Shown here: in pieces, positions 47,901 to 59,895 of the stretch
How the letters are laid out: each line of letters begins with the position of its first letter
Numbering within the stretch: position 1 is the stretch's first letter
DNA from: Apostichopus japonicus
Taxonomy: Eukaryota; Echinodermata; Holothuroidea; Aspidochirotida; Stichopodidae
Direction of reading: 5' to 3'
DNA: 64,000 nucleotides
NCBI RefSeq assembly: GCF_037975245.1
Contig: NC_092582.1
Coordinates: 22,840,577 to 22,904,576, forward strand
Translations under genes and position numbers: made by a program
The notes under the pieces: model-generated
The model's database searches: none
Told to the model about the DNA's origin: nothing
Seen by the model: the letters and a program-made list of their open reading frames with translations, nothing else

Positions 47901-48059
47901 TCACAATGTTAGGAAAGGATATGAGTTGATCAAGTTAGCCACCTCCCCTTCGTCTGGACCGCCTTGTGTTTCTTCAACAACGTCGTCTTGAAAATTATTT
48001 TCGTCAAATTCGTCTACATTTACTTTCCTAAACTTGCTTTCGCCCGTATTTTTTGCCAT
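44990..48059 (-). CDS. ARPC5: ARPC5, Arp2/3 complex 16-kDa subunit, with a U12-type AT-AC intron
   Basis: ARPC5 is the smallest Arp2/3 subunit and helps nucleate branched actin. Four exons: 47923-48059 (ATG), 47061-47130, 45803-45973 and 44990-45052 (TGA), totalling 441 bp and 146 residues (human 151). Family signatures include [71 protein letters not shown] and the C-terminus [13 protein letters not shown]. Intron 1 is not GT-AG. It starts ATATCCTTT and ends CAC, with CCTTGAC placed so that 12 bases separate the presumed branch A from the exon. This splice yields the same spacing as human between GPDEGEV and NPP. Introns 2 and 3 are ordinary GT-AG. Vertebrates have two paralogues (ARPC5, ARPC5L); this gene could be co-orthologous to both. 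Confidence 0.95.
46366..46696 (-). mobile_element. Second copy of the TTAA MITE, truncated
   Basis: Inverted relative to 24025-24383 and similar along nearly its whole length. The TTAA-AGGCACTGAAGACTCG end is intact at 46677-46700. The other end lacks the terminal GCGAGTCTTC segment and stops at GAAACGTCTAATG. It lies in ARPC5 intron 2. Confidence 0.75.
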
Positions 48060-48222
48060 GTTTTCTTCTGTCAAAGGTAGAGAAATATCAGTTTATTAAC
48101 TTCGTAACAGGTAGGCCAGTCTTCCTAGAAGTATAAAGTGCACTTCCTTATTCGAAGTTGCAAAGCAAAGTTTCCCGTCGAGCGCCATCTCTCTATCTTT
48201 TGGCCGTCTTCTCATAATCAAA
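48060..48222. promoter_or_regulatory. Shared bidirectional promoter of ARPC5 and RPL35
   Basis: Only 163 bp separate the two divergent ATG codons, so both 5' leaders and the core promoter must lie here. No TATA box is placed for either gene. CGCCATCTC (from 48183) resembles a YY1 site, common near ribosomal-protein starts. CTTTTGG from 48197 fits a TOP start of an RPL35 mRNA. Transcription starts are inferred, not shown. Confidence 0.7.
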
Positions 48223-50520
48223 ATGGTAGGCATAACATTGACGTTCGATTTCAATCCTTCTTAATCGTATTTAATTCCGAAAACCATGTGCCTAAAAAGC
48301 GTTTTAATAATGCCTAATTACCATTCGTTTATTTAAGGTTCATTTTGTTATATATTTGGTTGTATTAGAATGAAAAATGAGTTACGATTTGAAATCGCAA
48401 TACATCACTCGCTGTCCATGTCAGCTAGTATTATTGTGTGTAAGCTAGTTCGGAAATACTAGCCTATACTTCAACTAAGTCACATAGGCTCTTCGTCTTC
48501 GTCTTCGATACGGTGACACATCCGCAAAAAGGGACAATATCTCACCACACACACGTCAAGAGAGTAATTAATTAGATCTGACCCGAGTACTGATATAAGT
48601 GACAGGATTCACAGAACCACTGGAACTACTAATGAGGTCTGAAGGCAGACTATTCCAATCCCTAATTGTATTTGGAAAAAAACTATACTTATAGCAATTG
48701 GTACTGGCATACAGCTGGCAGAAATGCATATCATGCATGTTCCGACTCCTACGCAGAGGCTTTCTTAGGCAGTCAATAGGGATCTGAGCCTGACCATAGA
48801 TGCCCTTAGGCGTACCAAATTCAGACGGTCCTTGTTTTACAAAGTTAAAAATAGCCCCCCCCCCCCTCAAATGGAAATAGGCAGCATTTATGTTTTCGTG
48901 GCTCCCATTTCCCATGTCATTAAGGGAAATTCTATTCTACACTAGGCCTAGGAAACCTAGGCCAAGGCTACAACAATACAAGTTTACAACTAAGTTTGGC
49001 TAGCACTAAGTAGTAAGTAACAGGTCTAGTAGTATTACTAGTTTCATGTGTGTGCTTATTTTCCAGTGTCGAAGGGTTATATGAGAAAGCCAGGGGTATG
49101 CTAGTCTTCCAGAGTGGCATTTCTCACAAAATGTTCAGTTCTGAAAAAATGAAAGTAAACCTAGCACAACACATTTACCAGTTCACATGTCGGCTATAGG
49201 CTAGGGCCTAGTCTATGCTGCCAGTGGGACGACTGGGCATGTGCCTGCAAAGTGATCCTTGGATCTAGTTCGGATTATTGTTAATGATACATAGGATATT
49301 GTCATTTCATACAAATGCAAAACATAAGCTATATATCTAGGATGTGCTATTGCAAATTATTATAAAAGAACTGCTGCCAGATATTTTGAAGCCATCGTTT
49401 CGTTGCATTTCAGACTCGCCTGAAGGCTCATGAGTTGCGAGGGAAGAAGAAGGAGGAGTTGGAGGATCAGCTCACACAGCTGAAACAGGAACTGGCACAA
49501 CTTCGTGTTGCCAAGGTAACTGGTGGCCAGGCATCCAAGCTCTCTAAGATGTAAGTTGTTTTTCCAATTTTTACCTTGATGTTAGATAGGCCTAGATTAA
49601 GTTAGGTAGAGGTAGGGTATGGAGAATCTTATTGTACACAAATTCACACTAATCTATAAATTAGTATCAGTATATTAATGATTAAATTAAATTATTGCCT
49701 GCTTTATCTTCATCCTTGGATGCAAAGCATATATGCAACTTGAATTGACATTGTTCGGTTGTTTCATGCCTAGATCTACACACACTCTGTGCACAACTTT
49801 GCAATAGCATGATTTATAACAGTGGTGTGTGAGTCAGCATGTTTCCTCTGATTATGGCAATTTTCAAAACAGCTCTTCCGATTAATTTTTTGAAATTTTT
49901 GGTTTTGAAGACCCTGCATTGTTTCCTCTTAATTAAGAAACACCTAGCTTGCCATATTTTGTGTATATCGATACCTTGTGTATTTCGGGTGTGAAGAAAC
50001 TTCCCAAAAAGGTCCCATGCATACGAAACAGGAAATACCGATTTAAGGTTCAAGAATTATAAAACGTTATTAATAAATAGTTTAAAAAAAAATTGAGTGT
50101 TTTAGCATTTTTGTCTTTAGTTGTGTTTTCTATGTCTTGTTTTCATGTCTCTCTATATTTGTATGTAGATATATTTGTCTGCCTGAAGTAAATTTTGTAT
50201 GTGGTTTAACTTCTTGTTTCTGTGTACAGTGGACTCAAGATTTACCGTCTGAATTCCTTAAATTTCTATTCCTTTCACCCTTCCACAGACGTGTGATCCG
50301 TAAGAGTATTGCCAGGGTGTACACCGTCATGAACCAGAACCGGAAAATGAATCTGAGGAAGTTCTACAAGGACCATAAATACAAGCCTAAAGATCTCCGG
50401 CCCAAAAAGACCAGATGTTGGCGCCGTCAGCTCACCAAGAAAGAGCTCAACATGAAGACACGCAAAGAGACGAGAAGGTTGGCCAGATTTCCACCAAGGA
50501 AATATGCTGTCAGGGCATAA
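48223..50520 (+). CDS. RPL35: Ribosomal protein L35 (uL29)
   Basis: A large-subunit ribosomal protein near the exit tunnel. Exon 1 codes only for the ATG (48223-48225, followed by GTAGGC). Exon 2 is 49414-49550 and exon 3 is 50289-50520 (TAA). The total is 372 bp, 123 residues, exactly the human length. Family signatures are [67 protein letters not shown] and the C-terminus PPRKYAVRA. An exon 1 holding the initiator codon alone is, from memory, also the human arrangement. Intron 1 carries a LINE 3' fragment in antisense. I saw no convincing box C/D snoRNA in either intron, though intron 2 was read only by eye. Confidence 0.97.
48568..48915 (-). pseudogene. LINE reverse-transcriptase C-terminal fragment
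   Basis: An antisense open frame in RPL35 intron 1 ends in [19 protein letters not shown], matching the conserved [14 protein letters not shown] tail of CR1/L2/RTE-like non-LTR retrotransposon ORF2. It is followed within about 33 codons by a stop. The upstream part ([17 protein letters not shown]) keeps an ORF2-like feel. Everything 5' of it is missing, as expected of a 5'-truncated insertion. It is non-functional as a retrotransposon. Confidence 0.7.
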
Positions 50521-52567
50521 ACACAAACTCTTGATGAGCTAGAATTATCATGTACTTTCTTCATGATGTGATTGCTTTTCATTTGCTCTTTGTGAAATGG
50601 ATGGAAAAGAGAAAGTAAACATGAAAATTGTTTAGAAAAGAGAAAAGAAAATGAAAAACAATTTTTTGTCCTTATTTCAGTTTAAAGTTGAGTTTAAGTA
50701 ACTTTCCTGCTAGCACATTTTGTCTTGTTTTTTTTTTTATGGTTGTTCCTCTGTGGTGAACAGAACATCTTCCTGGATATGAAGTGAACATATATAATCA
50801 CTTAGACAACCAATGCAGCTATTTATGAAGTAAGGTATAATGGCAAACTGACTATTTAGCCCAGCACCATCACTATGGCAGCAAATCATCTTATACAGCC
50901 AGATTGTTTGGTCAGTGGAATGTTTTGTTCTATCAATTGCTGTAAAGACTTGCACAGTTCATGCACCTTCCCACACCCCTCTCTCACTCCCTTTCCCCTC
51001 TCTTACTCATACCTAGCCCTACATGTGCCCCTGCTCTTCCATCACACAGACTAGCTGGATAAGTAGGAGTACATATTGGTATCTTCACATTGTATTGTAC
51101 CTTCAGAACCTATGTAGGGAAACGAGATTGTAAATAACAACTGCCATTACTTCTGGAAAGTTGTGAAGTAAGGGGTACAATATCTCTATTAATCCTGCCA
51201 TTCTGGTCTAGTTGGATCAATATTGCCCCTTCAGGAGAGAGTTGGGGGGGGGGGGGGGATGTGGGCATTGGGAGCAGTAGCTGCAGGGAGAAGAAGAGGG
51301 ACCTACAGAGAAGGTAGGGCTGGGGAGCGGTTGCTTGTATCTTACCCAGCCCCTGTGATATATGCTATTGATCAGTTATCCCACCATGTACACTGCTTGC
51401 ACGACCTATAAGACTTTATTCAGCTAATATTCCGCATCATGTTCATATCACCGAAGTACCATGAATAGCACAAATTCCCCCCCTCGAATACTAAATAGAA
51501 GAGCCGTCTTTTGTGTACAGTACGGCTCTGGTACAATTCAGCTGTGGTAGATGTCGCTAGACGTAAATAGGATTCAGTCACGTTGATTGTGTGTGTTACA
51601 ATCTTGCATGGAGCTTGGTTGGTCTATTTGAGTTGAAAACAGAAGAAGCTTTTATGATACATGTCATCAGACTTTTTATCCCATCCGATATCTGGTAAAA
51701 TTTTCGATTAAATTTCTTTGGACGCGATTTAACTGTAACGTTTTCTATCTTTCATTAAGAAACCACACAGAGATAACTGATGCATAAGGATGTCCCGTAG
51801 GCAAGCCACATGGACGTATTTTGCGAAATAGGCCTAAGTTTAGGTCTAACGTTAGGCTCCTAGTTAGTATTTCAAACCTTAACGTACCCCAGCTGTGTTC
51901 CACAACATTTATTCTTTATTTATAAAAGCTATGTGACATAGGTCTGGAACGCATGTGTTCACAATGCAGTCAAAGAACGGTTGTTTTCAAGTCGTGTTAC
52001 AAAATGTCTATAGGCTAGATACGGTACATAAAACCATCTAGCCAAATGCATAGCCAAAGTTAGGCTAGGAGTATGACAGACTGTATTTTGTGTAAAGGAT
52101 ACTTGCTCACTTGGTTTTCTTGGTCAAAGTATTACAAGAGTCCTACAGGTTGGGATGTTTAATTTATTCTCCTAGGTTTGAAAATAGCAGAACAGTTAAA
52201 AAGAAGCCTTTCTATGCTCATGAATAAAGATTTATTTATCAAACAAACCAATTTATACTCCTAGTCTGCAGTTCACAGAAATCTACTTAAAACTACAAAA
52301 AAAAAAGTGCTACACCTAGTGTATGCCTGCATGATTCTTGCAAAGTTACAGATTCTATAAAACTGTAAAGCCTACTTTAATTCCTTGAGGTATAAATGTT
52401 GGCCTTAATTAGGTTTTACTTTGAAAACTAATGTTTGACATGGAAGCAAATCCCCCGACCCCCACCATCCCTCCCTCTCCCCCAAATCAAATTATTGTGC
52501 TACATATTCATACTGACCAAAAGTTTTCCTTTCGAAAAGAGTACCTGTGCACATGTGAAGTCAAGAA
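50521..52567. other. RPL35-MED22 spacer
   Basis: No coding exon was recognised. It contains the short RPL35 3' UTR and, towards the right end, the presumed MED22 promoter and 5' leader. A poly-G tract lies at 51244-51260. Confidence 0.5.
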
Positions 52568-54352
52568 ATGGCTCAATCGCAGCAACAACAAAGGGCATTA
52601 CCCCAGAGCAAGGAAACACTTTTGAAGAACTACCAGAGAAGACTCAAACAGGATACTCGATGCATGTTAGACAACTTCCTGGAGATACTTAAAATAGCAA
52701 AGGTTGGGATTTAATATTCAATTTTGAAGTACTCATGTCTTTTCCTTCTTTTAAAAAAGGAGGAATTATGATATCATATAAGTATTGCTTTAACACAGAA
52801 ATTTCAAAATTTGTCTATATACATAGTAAAAACATTATTTAAAGAAGAATGAGAAATTTCTAAAACTTAGTTATTTTTACAGCTCAATTGCCATGACAAC
52901 ACCACAAAATCTAATGTTGCCAGATGCATTCATCAAAGTGTTTTCATATATTAAAATGTTGTTTTTTCCAAGGGTATACAAAATTCTTTTAGGATGTAGT
53001 ATTGACCTAATGGTACAGAAAATTGATTGCACAGGTCTGTAAAACATCAAGTAATCTTGAATTTTTCCAGTTGCTTCCAATAGATTGGTTTGTAACTTCG
53101 TACACATATTTACACATACATTTATAATTGTATATATATATTTTCTGTATTGAATTCTGTTGCTAAGGTCAATCCAGATGGAAAGATACTAACCAGACAA
53201 CTGCAAGCAGAAGAAGATCAGTATGAAATGAATGTGAGGGCAGCAAACATTGTAAGTACCAACATTCAGATGTGTTAAAACCCAATACCATTCACTACAC
53301 ACAGTCCATAATCTTCTTTCCAAAAATATCTTTGCCACAAACTTCGGTCCTAAGTTTCCTTCAAAATGACATCCTCGCAGCAATTGAAGGATTACACACA
53401 AGGAAAGTGAAATACCACTTTCCATGTAAGAACTGCTTTAACACATCACACAGAGACCCTACAAACACATCACACAGAGACCCTACAAACACATCACACA
53501 GAGACCCTATTAACACATCAAACAGAGACCCTATAAACCATGATGCCTTCAGACTTGGTGATTCCGTACCATGGTTTACGTGAGAACATTCTAATTATCA
53601 AACATGCACACAAGATGATTGTACTCGATAAGCTGTTATTGAAATATTGCACCATGTTATGTGCAACAAGAGATTTCTGGACTGTGACCTCTATTTGACC
53701 TCTCATGTTGACAAAACCACCCCATGAGGGTTCTGATACCAAACAAGGGTGGATCCACACACCACATATGAAGTTCATCCAAGCTTCATTAATGTTGTAA
53801 CAAGATTTTTAGATGTTTCCCTCTGTTGACCTCAATGAAAATTGGCTGGCCTCCACAGAAAACAATAGGGTTCTTGTACTTAATAAGATGTATTTACTTA
53901 CAAAATTTGAATTTCATCTGTTATGTATTTGTGGTGTTAACAAGCCAATGTGTCACATACACCTATATATATATATATATATATACCCATACATGCTATT
54001 ACCATCATCTAGATTCATTTTCCTTTGCCAAAAATCTATAAAAACCAGATGAGAGAGCTATGCAATGAATGACCAACGTTAAATACCTTGTTTTGATATT
54101 TCCTTTCACTTTATATCATTTATCTTCCGAAAGGTTCGGGCCGGCGAATCCCTACAGAAGCTTGTATCGGACATTAAGCAGTTCCTAATCCTCAACGATT
54201 TTCCAGCTGCAAACGAATACATCGACGATAGGACAAGGTTCCTGCAGTCGCATCAGAAAGAGGTCGACAACCGGCTTGCAAACCTTCGCGACGAAGTCTC
54301 CGTCGACCTCTACGAAATAGAAGAGGAATATTATGCGTCCAAATATAAATGA
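52568..54352 (+). CDS. MED22: MED22, Mediator head-module subunit
   Basis: MED22 (Surf5) pairs with MED11 in the head of Mediator, bridging activators and RNA polymerase II in the nucleus. Three exons: 52568-52702 (ATG), 53168-53251 and 54134-54352 (TGA 54350-54352). They total 438 bp, 145 residues. Signatures in order: [74 protein letters not shown] and [15 protein letters not shown]. The C-terminus matches the short human isoform (ending YYSSRYK-like), not the 200-residue form. All exon joins are phase 0. Intron 2 holds a 24-bp tandem repeat. Confidence 0.96.
53439..53540. repeat. 24-bp tandem repeat in MED22 intron 2
   Basis: Four units of AACACATCACACAGAGACCC; the first three are nearly identical and the fourth is diverged. 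Confidence 0.85.
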
Positions 54353-57300
54353 ATATTTATGAATGGCTATGGATGTTGAGGTCAAGCCTTCCAGATGGTG
54401 GGTTGATAGTCCTGGACCGAGGAGAGGTCAACTTGGGTGAATCAGATTAGCTGATATTCTACTTGTGATGATCGAAAGTCATTTTAGTCACAGAAAATGG
54501 CTCAATAACTCCACCGACTTTCCGTAGAATCCGTATGCCACCGGCAGAACAAATCACGAAGATGGTTGATTTAATGCTAACCGAACAAGACTGAGAAGAG
54601 TGCTTGCAAGCATGTTAATATAACATTGATGGAGAAGTCCTTCTTCAAGAAACTTGACAGAAAGTTTGTTACAAGAACTCTGGCTCAAATCCAACCAGAG
54701 AAGATCATTTAGTCTTCATGTAAGTAGATTTCCCTTTTGACATAAGTGAAGACGTTCCCTATTACTATGGCGACCCACGGTTGCGGAACTTGAGGCTACA
54801 GTGTGCGTCCCCAGATGGATGTGTCCGCTACTCTAACCTGCCGACTACCACCAATGACGGCTCAAGTTGGAACCTTCAACCTACCACCAGGCTCTGGAAC
54901 CTGCCAACAGGTTGTTGCAAAAGTGGTCAATGACTTTGTAGCTCCCTCCAGTTTCGTTTGAATCTTTAATATTTCATCCTGAAATGCTTTTGACCGTGGG
55001 GCACAGCTGGGTGTGGGTTTCCTACCCACTGCAGAGGATTTGTGACAATTTTACCTCCTCCACCGCAGATTAGGCATCCACTTTGTTTCCGAACCACCAC
55101 TTGAATCTTCCTAGTAACACATGGATGAGTAGTGAAACCAATAAGATGGGGTGCTATTTTGTTCTCTTAACACATTATGTCAAATTTGTACGGATTATGA
55201 AAAACAAGAGCAATTGGTGATTCCTGGTTACAGGGTTCTACTGTAATCGAACAATCATTTCTTGCATCAGGGAATGTTGAATGTGTGTTTAGGTTTGGCA
55301 GTGAATGGTGTAATGAAAGCATGTTCAAATTACTGTCATCCTATCAGACCTTCAATTTCTGAGCCGTGCATGTTGCATTTGTACGAACGTCAAAATTTTG
55401 ATTATAATGAAATTATGTTTGTTCGTTTCCTCTCTTTGTGGAGTAAACGTTGTTATTATATTTACAATATTTTCAAATCAAGCATGAGAATATATCAGCG
55501 ATTGATCATATCAAAAAGGTGTAAAAGGATGGACTTACCTCTGAATAATTCTTAGTTATTATGCTGTATTCACCTCCCCTCCTCACTCTGATAATTATCG
55601 ATAGCAGTTACAAGCAGACTTGGTCCTATATATGAGGAGAATTGAAAAGGGAGGTTGGGGCAGGGGGTGAGGGAGAGGATTGGCCCACCACCAAGAGGAG
55701 GAAAGGTTTGGGAACTTTGGGGTACTTTGACCTCATCCACAGGAGGAAAAAGTAAAGAGACTTGGTTAGTGGTTACCTGAGACAACTTTGGAATGGAAAA
55801 TACAGACTACATATTGGGGGGGGGGGGAAGAATTCACCATGTTCCATCCCTCCCCTCCCCCCTCCCCCTGTCCTTCCTTCTTCTTACCTCCTGTAATTGG
55901 GTTAGAAAAACACTCCACAAAGTTCTCAGCAAAAAGCAGACTACCAAAAATTAACTCTTAAAACCTGTATCTCTAAAAAACCGAGTGTATTTATGACTGA
56001 TTACTTAGCTTCCACAAGCTCTGAGAAGAAAAAATACATTAACACATTTACAAATCATAAACACTATTTCTGTGGAAATTCCTTGCCAGAGCTTTCAATA
56101 ACACTTCTCAACGGTACCGTCTATATAGCTAAGTTATGTAGAAGAAAAAAAAGGAAACCTTATTTAATACATTACAAATCCTAATGCGAAGACATGCAGA
56201 GTAATACCTTGTAATGTTTACACATTCTCAAAGTTCATGCAAAGTACACAATACCAGTATTAACTTGACTCTCTCATCTAAATTGACAAGTTTTGGTATT
56301 TTCTTTGTTTTTTGTGTGTTCTGTAGCAGACTTAATTCTAATTAAACATGTGTTTGTAAGAAATTTAGAATAACACCGTTTTTTTTCTACTTGCTCGTAC
56401 TCGAGCGTAGCATCTCTAATCTACTTTTTTCTTTGAGAGAGGGCATGACAAGAAACATTCTGTTATGTTTTGATACTGAATAGTAATAAAAAACTTTAAA
56501 AAAAGATCAAACCACAGGGCTGACCAATAATACACCAGCAGATATTTCCTCCAAAAATATGCTAGAAAGTAAAATACTAGGTTATGTTCAAACTCCACAT
56601 ATTATACGTAAGTCTTCTTATTTTAACAATTTTTCTCCATTCAGGAAATAACATGGTGGGGAAAAGGGAGTATCTGAGAGCAATTTTTTAGGATTCTTAA
56701 AGATGTGGAAGCAATGTTGTAACATTAATAAAATTAAGGGGTTAGGGCAGGGGAGAGGTTCATATTATAATGAAAAAAACAACAAAATATACCATGCAAA
56801 TGGTAAACAAAAATGTGTTAAATAACATATATACATGATGCAGTTTGTACATGCCTACTCTGTCACAAAAACCCGATTTTACTTCTCCAAAACTGTACGT
56901 GGGTCTAGCATACATAAAGGGTCCTGAATATTAACCATTTGTTCCCTCTGTTTTACTGTGCATCAGCTCAAAAAAGATAAAAATAATAAAAATAATACTA
57001 TATAAGTTACAGTATATACCTCTTATCAACAAGTCAAAGCCAACTACAGAGTTAGACCATCATACCAGATAATTAAATATAGATTCATTGTAACCTGAAC
57101 TTCTTGCTAACTATTTCAAACCGTAAGGTTGTCTCCTTTTAATTCTGGTACATGGAGGATGGCACCCAAGTTTGATCATTTAACTGAATCAAATTATCCA
57201 TATCTATGTATTTGTTAAAAAATAAGAAAGAAAAATACAAACACACCTGCCAGTTTCAGCATGACCTTCATATGGTCATACAGTCATGTCTTTACTGAAA

Positions 57301-57430
57301 GTAAGTTTATAAAAGAAATCTTGATATTAAAATGCAAAATATTGAAGTGAATTAAAATGCAGCAAAGAAAATAATAATTTCAACGTTTTGGCCCTCTCCT
57401 GTTCTCTTCCCTCCAAATTTTCTTCTTTCA

Positions 57431-57580
57431 GCCAGTTGGGACAGTTTCCTAATGCTAATACCTCTCAAAACTGTCCATCCATATCATGCTTCAAAGCACT
57501 TACACTGACAGCATGAACAGTTCCTAACCTTTTATCTGATATTGATACTGCTCGTACTGACACTACGAGTGCTCTGAAGA
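57431..57580 (-). repeat. Repeat family B, distant single unit
   Basis: Minus-orientation unit with ATCATGCTTCAAAGCACTTA and CAGTTCCTAACCTTTTATCT, followed by a CGTACTGACACTACGAGTGC hairpin. It shows that family B is dispersed and not private to the MAPKAP1 intron. Confidence 0.75.
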
Positions 57581-58366
57581 AGAAGAAAAAACCTCACTTA
57601 GCAGCATACAAAGAGAGTAGCAAAATGGTCATATGATCTATGTTGACCTATGACCTGCATAAATTAGCATCAATACCTTCTGAAAAGAAATTGCACATCA
57701 AGGCTTCAGCTGTTTTGGAAATTGTAGAACATCTGTTTGTTGCTGGTATTGTCAAAATGATCAAATCCCAACCTTTTGAATACCAAGCTAATATATCTCG
57801 GTATGTTGCGGGAAAGGGAACAACATGCAGAAATCTCAGTATGTTGCTTGTAACATGATCTTGACTAGTTTTACTGTTATTCTACACAGCTGATACATAA
57901 GTGCTTGAAAAACAGAAAGAAAATAAATTGCTAAAAATGGTTTAAAAAAAAAGTTGAATGATATTGGAAGGCATTGCTATCATATCACACAATACTTCTA
58001 TGATGATCAATTATTCTACAAAGTTGCTGACCAATTCCTGAAACAAAAAGTTGTTACAATTTATTTTGCAGTATTTGATCCCCTTGAAACACTGCATTCT
58101 GTTTTGAACCTAATTTACCACTAAGCCACAGGAGTACTCACATTTTGTTGCATTCTTCACTCTGCTTGGCACAAATCTTATGTTAGAAATATTATGTAAT
58201 GGTTTCTTTGGCAAAATTACGAAAGCTATTTCTTCCAAACCAAACTTGGTTTTCTTGATAACAGGTACAAATTGTTCACTGAGACCATTAATGATTGCAG
58301 AAAAAAACAAAAAACATTAAGATCATTTTTCATATGCATCCATGCTTGGAACTAAAATTAGACTGC

Positions 58367-58662
58367 AATAGGATCACCCATATTGATCCCCTCCAAATGG
58401 ATCACCTTAAGTTATCCTCTCCAATAGGATCATACGTATTTATCCCCCCCAAAAGACCACCTTATTCATCATCTAGAAAAGGATCGTCCATATTTATCCC
58501 CTCCAATAGGATCACCGGTATTTATCCCCTCCAGAAGGATCACCCTTATTTAATCCCTCCAATAGGATCACTCTATGTTAACCTGTCTAATAGGATCATC
58601 CATGTTTATCCCCTCCAATAGGATCACCGGTACTTATCCCCTCCAAAGGATCACCCGTATCC
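58367..58662. repeat. 30-bp minisatellite (GGATCACC...TTATCCCCTCCAATA)
   Basis: About ten imperfect units of 28-31 bp with GGATCACCGGTATTTATCCC as core. It lies downstream of the XPR1 stop, possibly within its 3' UTR. Confidence 0.85.
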
Positions 58663-59895
58663 AAGCAAACAAATTCTATACTACAAACTCTTGATTTCGA
58701 TTCTGAGAATTTCATTAGAAGAATGGGATGCTTGTATAAACTCTGAAGTACAAAAAGACAAAAAAAAATAAAAAAATATCCCAGAAATGATAGCCTAACA
58801 GGGAAATAATTAACTAAGGCCACACAAATTACACAATAACTTAGGCTAACGTTACTGCAAATTTAGAAAGCTCTTTAACCACTCAACCTAGCAGGGAAAT
58901 ATTTCATTTTAATTTCATAACCGACAGGTTGGTTAAATATTGGAGATACAGGCAACCCCACCCCCCCCCCCCCCAACAAATCACCTTTGGGCAACTGGTC
59001 CTGTTCCAAAATGGAGAGATTTCTGTATATATGCGAGTGTTCACAATAACACCACTTCTAGCTAACAGGCTTAGTGTTTATTTCATAAAAAATAAAAAAT
59101 TCTAACTTATTCAGTACTACTTTGCAGCAACCAAAAATGTATTTCATAGTAAAGTATTTATTTCAAAGGGAATGTTACGATCCATCGGACATGAAACCAT
59201 CTTCATGTGACGTCTGCTTTTTAACCCTATTTAAAGTGAAAGATATACAGTTACTTTGAGCATCAAAGAAAAATTGACAAAGGCCCAAAAAAAATTTACT
59301 TTTTTAATTTAATTAAAAAAAAAAAAAAAAATCATGCACCAAAAGATAGAAAGCACATCCAGATAGCATGCTTTATTACGAAGACATGAACAAGTGAACT
59401 TTTGCATCTGGCAACAGCTGAGAGCAATTTGATTAATGTACCTGGCAACAGGGTGGAGCTGCTCTCCTTCAGTGTGTTATGTGATTGACTGAAGGAAACT
59501 TATATATGTGAGACTAAGATAACTCACTTAGACCTTCAGTGCCATGAGTAAGACTGAATCTCTTGTATAAAATTAACAAAAATAAGGATAAAGTGAAACC
59601 CCAACAGAGCACATCCTCTTTGTGATTTTAAGACGCTACAGGATTCTCTAGCACGTGACTTGATGATGCGTTACTGTGTTTCATACCCGACCCAGAACTA
59701 CTAGACAACAGAACACTAAATGGTTCACTGATATCATAAAGGTGACCAATGCTCACCAATCACTTCTTAAACAAAAACCAAGAAAATAATGAATTCGGAC
59801 AGAAAGCTTTAAGAAAATACCGGTAATTTTCTTTTGTTATTTGATTATTTTGTTATTTGATTATGTGATTATTTTGTTATTTGTTTCTTTTGTTA

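Larger units (their letters stand above)
54353..59895. other. Convergent MED22-XPR1 interval
   Basis: This holds the MED22 3' UTR on the left and the XPR1 3' UTR on the right. No further coding exon was recognised. It contains poly-G/poly-C tracts (near 55817 and 58961), one family B unit (57431-57580) and a 30-bp minisatellite (58367-58662). Confidence 0.5.

Noticed and set aside
47148-47923. GT-AG model for ARPC5 intron 1 (donor ATT|GTGATT with CAG acceptor)
   Set aside because: It adds residues not found in the family, while the AT-AC model has perfect minor-intron signals and exact family spacing.
58367-58662. CRISPR-like repeat-spacer pattern
   Set aside because: The whole 30-bp unit is repeated with no unique spacers, and the genome is eukaryotic; it is a minisatellite.
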